Positions 7,365 through 15,510 of a stretch of 42,502 bases of DNA are shown one piece after another. Origin of the DNA: Cecembia sp. (GTDB lineage: Bacteria; Bacteroidota; Bacteroidia; Cytophagales; Cyclobacteriaceae); contig NZ_SLAP01000113.1 in assembly GCF_007126775.1 (NCBI RefSeq), positions 1-42,502 of the forward strand, written 5' to 3'. Both the position numbers and the translations under genes were made by a program. Each line of letters opens with the position of its first letter. Within the stretch, counting starts at the first letter, position 1. The notes under the pieces were generated by a model, which was not told where the DNA came from, made no database searches, and saw only the letters and a list, made by a program, of their open reading frames with translations.

Positions 7365-8223
7365 ATAAATGCCCGTTAATAAAATCCTCTATCTTTTGAA
7401 TCAGTGCTTTATTGATCTCCTGAGTAAACCCATGACCCTGTCCAGGATAAACCTCAAAAAGAAAAGGAATATTATTTTCTATTAATTTTTCTTGCAACAA
7501 AAAACTCTGTGCAATGGGTACCACATCATCTTTATCCCCATGAAAAAAAGCAGTGGGAACTGCGTCAGGACCTATGAAATTTATTGGAGATGATGCCAAA
7601 TACCGCTCACGGTCCGACTTTGGATCTCCTACCATTCTGGCCAATAAAAAATCTATAAGGAAATTGCCATCAGCCAAAGTCAACATATCGGTGGGTGGGA
7701 AAAGTGCAGCGACTAACTTCACCAGGCCATCATTGTTTTTGTAGCTGTGCAACAAACTCAAATGACCTCCGGCACTGCCCCCTGCAAGTACCACCTGTTC
7801 AGAGACATTCCATTCTTTTAGCTTTGATTTTATAGTTTGCAAAGCTTTTTGGATATCTTCTTCCTGATTCGGGAAACGGTTCAATCCACTGGCAATATCA
7901 AATAGCCTATAATTCAGAGAAATGTAAGCATAATCATTTTGAACCGCCTCAAACCAAGGTTTGAAGTCCCTAAACTCCCCTTTATCTCCATCAACCCAGG
8001 CCCCTCCATGGATCCAGATAAGTACCTTGGTGTTTTCTGCTGTCCGGTTTGCGGGGAGATAAACATCCATTTTCTGTCGCTGATGGCTCCCATAAGGCAA
8101 GTCCAAAAGTTCCAAAGGAACATTTGGGTCAAGAAAAAGATCCGGACCTGGATCGTCATGACAAGAAAAAATAAAAATAAAGCCCACAAAAATCAGTACT
8201 TTCCATAGAAGAATTCTTTTCAT
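7363..8223 (-). CDS. Lipoprotein alpha/beta hydrolase (esterase/lipase-like)
   Basis: The preferred start is the ATG at 8221-8223 (MKRILLWKVLIF), because it opens a lipoprotein signal peptide ending at a lipobox FSC; the frame is open up to 8307. The 286-residue product shows the oxyanion motif HGGAW, the nucleophile elbow GGSAGG, an acid in GDKDDVVP and the histidine in GQGHGF. This is a complete alpha/beta-hydrolase triad of the HSL/BD-FAE type. Such enzymes cleave esters, often acetyl or feruloyl groups of polysaccharides, but the substrate here is not evident. The protein is probably lipid-anchored in the outer membrane or periplasm. It converges with the sigma operon. Confidence 0.92.
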   Translation of the reverse strand: MKRILLWKVLIFVGFIFIFSCHDDPGPDLFLDPNVPLELLDLPYGSHQRQKMDVYLPANRTAENTKVLIWIHGGAWVDGDKGEFRDFKPWFEAVQNDYAYISLNYRLFDIASGLNRFPNQEEDIQKALQTIKSKLKEWNVSEQVVLAGGSAGGHLSLLHSYKNNDGLVKLVAALFPPTDMLTLADGNFLIDFLLARMVGDPKSDRERYLASSPINFIGPDAVPTAFFHGDKDDVVPIAQSFLLQEKLIENNIPFLFEVYPGQGHGFTQEINKALIQKIEDFINGHL

Positions 8224-8347
8224 AAAATACATTGATTTTAATGGCTTCATACAATATTGGGCAAACGTTCCCATTAAATACTTGTTATAAATGATCAAGG
8301 TAAACATTTAAATCTTTAAAATTGTAAGAAACAAGGCTTCAATAATC

Positions 8348-9034
8348 ATGCTCAAAAAAGAACGCTACGCTGCTTTTATCGATCATTTTTCTACCAAAAT
8401 GCCTGTAGCAGAGACCGAACTGTCATACGGGAACCCCTTCCAATTACTGGTTGCAGTAGTACTTTCCGCTCAATGCACAGACAAAAGGGTCAATATGCAA
8501 ACACCCGCTATTTTCAGGGATTTCCCTACACCTGAGCATTTGGCAGCATCTAATTTTGATGAATTGTTTCCATACATTAAATCCATTTCCTACCCCAACA
8601 ACAAAACCAGGCACCTCCTTGGTTTGGGGAAGAAACTCGTTGAAGATTTCAACAGTGAGGTCCCATCTACAGTAGAAGAACTGATCAAACTTCCTGGAGT
8701 TGGCAGGAAAACCGCCAATGTAATCACCTCAGTGGTTTGGAACCAGCCCAATATGGCTGTAGATACGCATGTCTTTAGGGTATCCAAAAGGTTGGGACTA
8801 GTTCCTCAAAACTCCAAAACCCCATTGGAAGTAGAAAAGCAACTGGTAAAACATCTCCCCAAAAAACACATACATATTGCGCATCACTGGCTCATTCTTC
8901 ATGGAAGGTATGTTTGCCTCGCCCGAAAACCAAAGTGCATGGAATGTTCCATTACCCATTTTTGCAGGCATTTCGAAAAGAATAAAGCAAAGATCATCGA
9001 AGAAGCAAATACTACACCGCTTACCAAACCTTGA
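8348..9034 (+). CDS. nth: Endonuclease III (DNA glycosylase/AP lyase)
   Basis: Nth removes oxidised pyrimidines and cleaves the abasic site. The 228-residue protein has the helix-hairpin-helix LPGVGRKTA with the catalytic lysine at 121, and the catalytic aspartate at 139 in VDTHVFR. The [4Fe-4S] cluster ligands are C190, C197, C200 and C206 with the standard C-X6-C-X2-C-X5-C spacing. All key residues are present. asnB begins one base after the stop (TGA-C-ATG), so the repair gene appears to head an operon with two sugar- or polysaccharide-related genes. Confidence 0.97.
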   Translation: MLKKERYAAFIDHFSTKMPVAETELSYGNPFQLLVAVVLSAQCTDKRVNMQTPAIFRDFPTPEHLAASNFDELFPYIKSISYPNNKTRHLLGLGKKLVEDFNSEVPSTVEELIKLPGVGRKTANVITSVVWNQPNMAVDTHVFRVSKRLGLVPQNSKTPLEVEKQLVKHLPKKHIHIAHHWLILHGRYVCLARKPKCMECSITHFCRHFEKNKAKIIEEANTTPLTKP

Positions 9035-9035
9035 C

Positions 9036-10814
9036 ATGTGCGGCATTAATGTAATCATAGGCTCCAATCAGGAAAAACAGATCGATCTGATGATGAAGGC
9101 TACCATGCATCGGGGTCCGGATCATTCGTCCTCCTGTAAAGTCAAAGAAGGGCTATACTTTGCCGGCAACCGCTTGAAAATTCTTGACCTTGGGCCAGCT
9201 TCCAATCAACCCCTTTGGACCAAAGAGAGAGATGCCGTTTTGGTTTGGAACGGAGCCCTTTACAATTACCAGGATTTAAGAAATGAACTCCTTGTTCTGG
9301 GTTATAAGTTTTTTAGTAACTCAGACTCGGAGGTGTTATTGTATTGGCTGAAACATTTTGGAACTGAAGGCATCTACGCCCTGAAAGGTATGTTTGCTCT
9401 TGCTTTTACCAACTTGAAGTCAAACCAAATGATTACCGCAAGAGATCCATCAGGAGAAAAACCGCTTTATTTTTCCCATAAAAATGGCAATTGGTATTTT
9501 TCTTCCGAAGCGAAAGCCATCCAAAAAGTATTGTCAGAGTCAGTAAAAATCAATTCAGAACAATTCTCATATTATTATTATTTGAGGCATACCCATCCTC
9601 AACAAAGCTTTTATAAGGACATCCTGCAGTTCCCTATAGGGACATGTTGGTCTTTCAACCTGAATAGTGGAGAAAAAAAAAGTTTCACATGGCTACCTAA
9701 AGCCAATTTGAAAAGAAAGGCTAATGCTGGGATTTTTCAGGAACTGCTCAAGGATGCAGTACTTAAAAATTTCCATGTAGAGAGGCCAGTAGGCTTGATG
9801 CTATCAGGTGGTGCTGATTCAAGCCTAATCTATTCCTTATGGTATGAAGAAACAGGAGAACCACTTCCTGCCTATACCATTACTTATCCTAAGGAAATAC
9901 AGTACAAATATGCTGACCCAGGTTTTGTCAGGCAGTTAGCAAAACGCTACCCCATGCTTAACCGCCCTGTAGAAATAACATTGGAGAAAGTTAAAGCTAA
10001 TTGGGACGCTTATATCAAAAGTATGGACCAACCTGTTGGTGACAGCGCAGGCTTTTTGACCTGGATATTGGCAAAAGAGGCATCAGCAGACATCAAAGTA
10101 TTGATTTCAGGTGCAGGAGCAGATGAGCTTTTTGGAGGATATAACCGGCATATTGCCTTTTCGAAATACCTCGAAAAACCCAGATTCTGGGAAAAGCTCA
10201 AACAAATGGGGCTGGGTAACATCCTCCCATCGAATGCATCAAAGTTTCTGAACAGCATTGAAAAAAATCCTCATGATACATTTATTCAAATGGCTGCTTT
10301 GGAAAAAATCCCCGGTAAATTGCTTTTGGAACTGGGCAATTACTATCCAAAAAGTGAGGGCGACCTGAAAAATGCCCTTGAATGGGATAGAACTTGGTAT
10401 TTGGTCAATGATATTCTCAAAATCCACGACAATACCTGCATGGCACACGGTGTAGAGGGACGGGCACCTTATTTGGACAGCGAACTGATTGCTTTAAGCC
10501 AAGAGATGAGCGAAACAGAACACCGTGATCAATTGGGAAAAAAATGGATAAAATCAGCCCTACAAAAAAGGGGATTAGGAGCCATATCAAAAAGGAAGAA
10601 ACTGGGATTTGGTCTTCCTCTGGCCGAATGGATGCAAGAAAAAGATTTCAGCAGCTGGATTTTTGGCACCATTCAAAACATGGAGAAAGAATGGGGTTCT
10701 CATTTCCCAACCGAAATGCGTAACTTAGCTTTGAATCCAGGAAAAGCTAAAGGAAGGCAATTCCTACAGGTTTGGAATCTTTTTTTATTGGCATCCTGGT
10801 TGAAGCAGCATTAA
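9036..10814 (+). CDS. asnB: Glutamine-hydrolysing asparagine synthase-like amidotransferase (AsnB family)
   Basis: The start is fixed by the Ntn nucleophile: the ATG at 9036 gives MCGI, placing Cys2 at the N-terminus after Met removal. The frame is open further upstream, but that would bury the cysteine. The 592-residue protein has an N-terminal class II glutamine amidotransferase domain (NRLKILD at 45-51, WNGALYNYQ at 71-79) and a C-terminal synthetase with the PPi loop SGGADSS at 257-263 and SGAGADELFGGY. It makes asparagine or, in polysaccharide clusters, transfers ammonia to sugar acids (WbpS-like). The following glycosyltransferase begins two bases after the stop, which favours a polysaccharide role, but a housekeeping role is possible. 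Confidence 0.93.
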   Translation: MCGINVIIGSNQEKQIDLMMKATMHRGPDHSSSCKVKEGLYFAGNRLKILDLGPASNQPLWTKERDAVLVWNGALYNYQDLRNELLVLGYKFFSNSDSEVLLYWLKHFGTEGIYALKGMFALAFTNLKSNQMITARDPSGEKPLYFSHKNGNWYFSSEAKAIQKVLSESVKINSEQFSYYYYLRHTHPQQSFYKDILQFPIGTCWSFNLNSGEKKSFTWLPKANLKRKANAGIFQELLKDAVLKNFHVERPVGLMLSGGADSSLIYSLWYEETGEPLPAYTITYPKEIQYKYADPGFVRQLAKRYPMLNRPVEITLEKVKANWDAYIKSMDQPVGDSAGFLTWILAKEASADIKVLISGAGADELFGGYNRHIAFSKYLEKPRFWEKLKQMGLGNILPSNASKFLNSIEKNPHDTFIQMAALEKIPGKLLLELGNYYPKSEGDLKNALEWDRTWYLVNDILKIHDNTCMAHGVEGRAPYLDSELIALSQEMSETEHRDQLGKKWIKSALQKRGLGAISKRKKLGFGLPLAEWMQEKDFSSWIFGTIQNMEKEWGSHFPTEMRNLALNPGKAKGRQFLQVWNLFLLASWLKQH

Positions 10815-10816
10815 AT

Positions 10817-12040
10817 ATGAGAATCATTTACATTCACCAATATTTTTTGACTCCCGAGGAAGGGGGAGCTACCCGTTCTTACTATTTGGCCAAAGGCTTG
10901 GTAGAAAACGGAGTAGAAGTAGAAGTAGTGACAGCCCACAATACTACCTATTATGATTTAAAAATAATAGATGACATCAAAGTACACTACCTTCCTGTGA
11001 AATATGACCAGCGTTTTGGTTTTTTCAAACGCATTTGGGCATTTTATAGATTTGTAATTGAAGCCAAAAAATGGATAATTAAACTTCCAAGGCCCGACCT
11101 CCTGTACATCACCTCCACCCCATTGAGTACAGGTTGGATAGGGCTGTGGGCCAAGAAAAAATTTGCCTTGCCCTACATTTTTGAAGTGAGGGATCTCTGG
11201 CCAGATGCACCCATTCAGGTGGGTGCTATCCGTAATCCCATTTTGAAGAAACTTTTATATGCATTCGAGAAAAAAATCTACAGAAGGGCGTTGAAAGTGA
11301 TAGCCTTATCTCCTGGAATAGCAGAAAGTATCCGCACAAAATGCCCTGGATGTGAACTCCACATAGTTCCCAATTTTGCAGATGGCGATGTTTTTACAAA
11401 AGCGGAGAAATCCCTCCCGCTACTCAATAAATACAACTTGCAGGACAAACTAACAATTACCTATTCTGGGGCCATAGGGCAAGTCAACGCGGTGGGTGAA
11501 TTGTTGGATCTCGCTTATTTGGCACAAAAAAATAAATTTCCTTTTCAATTCGTGGTGATGGGTAAAGGCTCCAAGCTTCCGGATCTACTGGACAAAGCAA
11601 AAAAATTAAAACTTAAAAATTTCAGTTATATTCCTTTCGGACCAAAAAAAGCTGTAGCGGAAGTAATGAACATTTCAGATGTCGCCTTTATCAGCTTCCA
11701 GCATTTGCCTGTGTTGGAAACCAACAGCCCAAATAAATTTTTTGATGCCATTGCTTCCGGAAAAGTCATTTTGATCAACCATAAGGGATGGATTTATGAT
11801 CTGGTCGAAAGGTATGGGATTGGATACCATTATAATCCAAAAAAACCTTTAGAGGTGCTCTACTATTTAGAATTGTTGTCTCAGGACAAGCAGGTTTTAA
11901 ACCGCAAGCAACAAAGTTCGAGAGAACTCTATGATAGATTTTTTACTAAGGAAAAGGCCATCAACCATCTTTTGGTAATTTTGGATTCCAAAAAATTTGG
12001 CGGAGATACTAAGGGCGGGGCTTATATCCTGACTGCCTGA
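10817..12040 (+). CDS. Glycosyltransferase family 4, WbuB-like
   Basis: The best start is the ATG at 10817 (MRIIYIHQYF); the frame extends further back into asnB. The 407-residue protein has the N-terminal pattern HQYFLTPEEGGATR typical of WbuB/WcaI-like GT4 enzymes, a Rossmann-type fold, and the C-terminal donor-binding stretch NSPNKFFDAIASGK. GT4 enzymes transfer a nucleotide-activated sugar with retention, at the inner face of the cytoplasmic membrane. It is the last gene of the nth-asnB-GT operon, and its 3' end overlaps the converging gldB by 32 bases. Confidence 0.9.
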   Translation: MRIIYIHQYFLTPEEGGATRSYYLAKGLVENGVEVEVVTAHNTTYYDLKIIDDIKVHYLPVKYDQRFGFFKRIWAFYRFVIEAKKWIIKLPRPDLLYITSTPLSTGWIGLWAKKKFALPYIFEVRDLWPDAPIQVGAIRNPILKKLLYAFEKKIYRRALKVIALSPGIAESIRTKCPGCELHIVPNFADGDVFTKAEKSLPLLNKYNLQDKLTITYSGAIGQVNAVGELLDLAYLAQKNKFPFQFVVMGKGSKLPDLLDKAKKLKLKNFSYIPFGPKKAVAEVMNISDVAFISFQHLPVLETNSPNKFFDAIASGKVILINHKGWIYDLVERYGIGYHYNPKKPLEVLYYLELLSQDKQVLNRKQQSSRELYDRFFTKEKAINHLLVILDSKKFGGDTKGGAYILTA

Positions 12041-13016
12041 AAATCTTTTCTGTATCAGATTCTATCATCAATTCTTGAAGAGAAAATTTATTGTTGTAGC
12101 GGTAGTCATCTACAATATTCCACCCTAACCACCTCCCTATTCGTCCAGGGGCATCAGGACTAATCGCATCAGTAAAAGGTGCCTCACCGATATATTTTCT
12201 AATTTCAAAGGGATTGGTATTATATAAGAGGTCATTTTCCACAAAATGAGACCATATCATTACTTCATTGGCAAAACAGGACGCTACTTCTTCCTCGGAA
12301 TAACCGATAATATACTCGTCAGGGGTGCAGGGCAGAATACTTTTGGTAAAATGGTAAGACTTCCCGTAAAAGATCATATCTGCCAGTAAAGTGTTTTGGG
12401 ACATATCTGTACGATTAAACTGTGTACTGATCGCTTTGACAATCATAGGTACCAAATACTCCCGCTGATACCGAATGGTCATATATTGAGGAAGGTCAGG
12501 AGGCTGAAAACGATGCTCAAAAGGAAGATAATAATCAAGGCCGATCACAAGAATTTCTTTATCCAGGTAAATATCAGACCCAAAGCCAGTAACAAATGTA
12601 TAAACCTTAGGGACTCTAAATTCAGGAAAGTGATATTTGATATGCTTGAAAGCTGTCTTTAATTCTTCCTCCAAATCACCTATCTCAGCAAAGTTTATGC
12701 GAACCTCCTCATAAAGTTCTCTCATAGCACTGTCCCGATTGATCATAAGTAATTCTTCGAGCAACTCTTCTTCGGATGAATATAACCCAGCCTGAAGGAA
12801 ATTTTCCCCAAACTCAGGGTAATCCAAAAGTAATTCCGAGAATTCTTCTTTTGATTCCGCCTGAAAAAATAGTTGTTCAAGACGTTCAAGTTGAAAGTCG
12901 ATCTCAATCTCTAATATTTCTTCGTCCAAAATACAATCTTGGATTTTGTTCTTACATGCCAAAAAACCAAAAAGAAATAAAATAACAAGTGACAGTGATG
13001 TTATAAATCTTTGCAT
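12009..13016 (-). CDS. gldB: Gliding motility lipoprotein GldB-like
   Basis: The 335-residue protein has a lipoprotein signal ending in GFLAC (Cys21). It follows the GldB family layout: an acidic helical N-terminal half, LDYYLPFEHRF mid-protein, a CFANEVMIWSHFVE segment and the C-terminal signature DAPGRIGRWLGW. In Flavobacterium GldB is needed for gliding and stabilises the motility machinery; homologues also occur in non-gliding species. No other gld gene is in the window, so gliding is not proven. The gene ends inside the 3' end of the converging glycosyltransferase. Confidence 0.88.
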   Translation of the reverse strand: MQRFITSLSLVILFLFGFLACKNKIQDCILDEEILEIEIDFQLERLEQLFFQAESKEEFSELLLDYPEFGENFLQAGLYSSEEELLEELLMINRDSAMRELYEEVRINFAEIGDLEEELKTAFKHIKYHFPEFRVPKVYTFVTGFGSDIYLDKEILVIGLDYYLPFEHRFQPPDLPQYMTIRYQREYLVPMIVKAISTQFNRTDMSQNTLLADMIFYGKSYHFTKSILPCTPDEYIIGYSEEEVASCFANEVMIWSHFVENDLLYNTNPFEIRKYIGEAPFTDAISPDAPGRIGRWLGWNIVDDYRYNNKFSLQELMIESDTEKIFRQSGYKPRP

Positions 13017-13309
13017 TGTCGGAATAGCTCGTATTTAAGGTAAACGCAAATTAAAACAATTCTTTATCAAGGGCCCCAAATGATTTTAGATTTTTCTGAG
13101 AAAGAACCGTTGAAAACAGGTCCTGATGAGGCTATTGGTACTTTAAGTAGGTGTCTATACAATTAAATACATTGACTTTTTGGAGCAGTTTATTTCTAAT
13201 ATGAAGACAGATATCCAAAACCAGCAAAAGATAATCCGTTTTTTTTGAAACCTTAATCGCTTAAACAAGTTTAAAAGTTGTAATTCTTATTACTAAACCA
13301 ACAATTATT

Positions 13310-14269
13310 ATGAAAAAGTATCGAATATTTAATTCCATTTTCACTTTTCCTCTAATGGGGATTTTCTTGGCTTTTACATTTTCATCATGCTCTGACGATG
13401 AGGATACTGTACCTGATATTCCCACACCGAACATCGTAGAAATTGCGGATGCGACTCCCCAATTCTCTACATTAGTTGCTGCTGTACAAACAGCTGGATT
13501 GATTGAGACCCTCTCAAGTCCTGGGCCATTTACAGTTTTCGCTCCCACAAATGATGCGTTTGGGACGTTTTTAACTGAAAACAACTTAACAGCCGATCAA
13601 TTATTAGCTAGTCCAGATCTGGGAACTACACTTACATATCACGTAATCGGCGCTTCAGTACCTTCTTCTGCTGTAAGTCCTGGTAGCGTAAATACTGTTG
13701 CAGATTTACCGTTTTTCATCAGTGAGGCTCCAAATGGCAACCTTTGGATCAACGGAAATACGCGGATTGTTGACACAGACATCAACGCATCCAATGGTAT
13801 TATTCACGTTTTGGATAACGTAATTACACCGCCTACATTGAATATTGCTGAAATAGCCATCGCATCTTCAACGGCTGAGGCACCAGAATTTACACAATTG
13901 GTAGCCGCTTTGGTGAGAGCTGATCTTGCCGGAGTATTCACAGGTGGTTTTGAAGACAATTTCACTGTTTTTGCACCAACTGATGCAGCTTTTGAGGAAC
14001 TATACACTGTTCTTGGTGTAGGAGGAGTTGATGAAATTCCCTTAGAGACATTGACAAATGTACTTCTTTATCATGTAGTTCCTGCAAGGGCGTTTTCTCA
14101 GGATTTAAGAGAAGGGGCTGAATTGCCTACTTTATTAGATGATGCTACGTTAACAGTTAATTTGTCTGCATTGCAGATCAATGAATCCGGATTGGTTGCG
14201 GATATGTTAAACATTCATGCCACCAATGGCGTAATCCACGTTATTGATTCTGTTTTGTTGCCTGAATAA
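13310..14269 (+). CDS. Fasciclin lipoprotein with two FAS1 domains
   Basis: The 319-residue protein begins with a lipoprotein signal (lipobox FSSC, Cys26). FAS1 domain 1 covers about residues 43-170 (FTVFAPTNDAF, HVIG, NGIIHVLD) and domain 2 about 178-319 (FTVFAPTDAAF, LYHVV, NGVIHVID). Each has both conserved H1-like and H2-like boxes. FAS1 proteins mediate cell-surface adhesion. The protein is probably displayed on the cell envelope, which fits the nearby polysaccharide locus. It is transcribed alone, with a strong terminator after it. The 293-base gap back to gldB shows no promoter I can name with confidence. Confidence 0.93.
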   Translation: MKKYRIFNSIFTFPLMGIFLAFTFSSCSDDEDTVPDIPTPNIVEIADATPQFSTLVAAVQTAGLIETLSSPGPFTVFAPTNDAFGTFLTENNLTADQLLASPDLGTTLTYHVIGASVPSSAVSPGSVNTVADLPFFISEAPNGNLWINGNTRIVDTDINASNGIIHVLDNVITPPTLNIAEIAIASSTAEAPEFTQLVAALVRADLAGVFTGGFEDNFTVFAPTDAAFEELYTVLGVGGVDEIPLETLTNVLLYHVVPARAFSQDLREGAELPTLLDDATLTVNLSALQINESGLVADMLNIHATNGVIHVIDSVLLPE

Positions 14270-14290
14270 AGAAACATGAAATTCAATTTT

Positions 14291-14327
14291 AAGAGGTTTG
14301 GTAAATTTGCCAAGCCTCTTTTTATTT
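14291..14327 (+). terminator. Rho-independent terminator of the fasciclin gene
   Basis: AAGAGG at 14291-14296 pairs with CCTCTT at 14315-14320, and the stem continues inward (TTTGG with CCAAG) to a short AATT loop. TTTATTTT follows. Confidence 0.82.
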
Positions 14328-14353
14328 TAACCTGAATTTGATTACTTCAACAT

Positions 14354-15358
14354 GTGAAAAATAAGTGGATAACAGCATTGGCCTATTTAGAGCACCTCAA
14401 CCTAAAGAAAGCCTATAATTTTGTTCTATTGTACCTGTCTTTTCAGATCAGCAGGGCAATAAAAAAACCGGTTATTTGGGGGTACCCCAGTACTTTATCC
14501 ATAGAACCAACCACAAGCTGTAATTTAAGATGCCCTGAGTGCCCAAGTGGGCTGAGAAGTTTCAGCCGTCCCACCGGGATGCTGTCGGAAGTACTTTTTT
14601 CAAAGGTGATAGCAGAAACAAAGGCTTATTTGACCTACTTACACCTATATTTTCAAGGAGAGCCTTTTCTTCATCCCAAGTTTACGGAGCTTATAGCCAT
14701 AGCCAATAATGCAGGGATATTCACATCAACCTCCACAAATGCCCATTATCTAAATGAAAAGAATGTAGACAAAACCTTGGCTTCAGGATTGAAACAACTG
14801 ATTGTCTCCATGGATGGAATAACCCAAGAAATCTATGAGGATTACCGCGTTGGCGGGAAACTTTCTAAGGTAAAAGAAGGGCTGTCTCTTTTATTAAAAA
14901 AAAGAAAAGATAACAATCAGAACTATCCAAGGGTCATCCTGCAGTTTTTGGTAACAGGGAAAAATGAACACCAAATCCCGGAATTGCAAGAATGGGCCAG
15001 CACTATGGGAGTAGATGAACTCCAATTGAAAACCACTCAGATTTATGATTTTGAAAATGGGTCTGAGCTTATCCCCAAAGATCTTAACTATTCCAGGTAT
15101 ATCCCGACAGAAAATGGCAAGTGGAAATTAAAAAAAGCGATTGAAAACAAATGCTGGAGGATGTGGCAAGGGGCAGTGATTACCTGGGATGGCCGGGTTG
15201 TCCCTTGCTGTTTTGATAAAGACGGCGCCCATGTTATGGGTAAAATTGGTGAGCAATCATTCAAAAAAATTTGGAAGGATGAGGTTTACCAATCTTTTAG
15301 AACCCAACTTTTAGAGGACCGAACAGAGATTGATATCTGTAAAAACTGTACAGAGTAA
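14354..15358 (+). CDS. Radical SAM/SPASM domain protein of unknown substrate
   Basis: The start is a GTG at 14354; the overlapping ATG at 14352 hits a stop at once. The 334-residue protein has the radical SAM cluster motif CNLRCPEC (C56, C60, C63) after a hydrophobic or amphipathic N-terminus. A C-terminal SPASM region follows, with CWRMWQG, VVPCCFDKD and a final CKNCTE at the last residues, giving ligands for one or two further [4Fe-4S] clusters. SPASM enzymes modify peptides or proteins or build cofactors. No small precursor peptide was seen beside it. It lies between the fasciclin terminator and the polysaccharide export operon, so a link to surface decoration is possible but unproven. Confidence 0.9.
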   Translation: MKNKWITALAYLEHLNLKKAYNFVLLYLSFQISRAIKKPVIWGYPSTLSIEPTTSCNLRCPECPSGLRSFSRPTGMLSEVLFSKVIAETKAYLTYLHLYFQGEPFLHPKFTELIAIANNAGIFTSTSTNAHYLNEKNVDKTLASGLKQLIVSMDGITQEIYEDYRVGGKLSKVKEGLSLLLKKRKDNNQNYPRVILQFLVTGKNEHQIPELQEWASTMGVDELQLKTTQIYDFENGSELIPKDLNYSRYIPTENGKWKLKKAIENKCWRMWQGAVITWDGRVVPCCFDKDGAHVMGKIGEQSFKKIWKDEVYQSFRTQLLEDRTEIDICKNCTE

Positions 15359-15510
15359 AGCCCTTTGGATGTAATTTAACTTGAGGATTATTTCTTTACA
15401 GCTGGGAATAATTATCTTTACGCTGATTTTATTCTATTTATATTGGAGAAAATGCCATAAAACCTTTTTGTTGGCGTTTGAATCGTTGAAGAAAAGGCGG
15501 TGAAAATTAT

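Noticed and set aside
8877-9035. Upstream extension of the asnB frame.
   Set aside because: It would overlap nth extensively and hide the catalytic Cys2 that must be N-terminal.
13261-13274. Near-palindrome TTAAACAAGTTTAA upstream of the fasciclin gene.
   Set aside because: Short, AT-rich and not a clear operator; no second copy was found nearby.
15451-15478. Hairpin (AATGCCA with TGGCGTT, 7 bp with a wobble) upstream of the SLBB gene.
   Set aside because: The loop is 14 bases and the stem modest, with no T-run or conserved pattern. It may be a chance fold.
15493-15505. GGCGGTGAAAAT before the SLBB start, similar to the enterobacterial ops element.
   Set aside because: The match is partial and sits where a ribosome site would be, and ops/RfaH is not known in this phylum.
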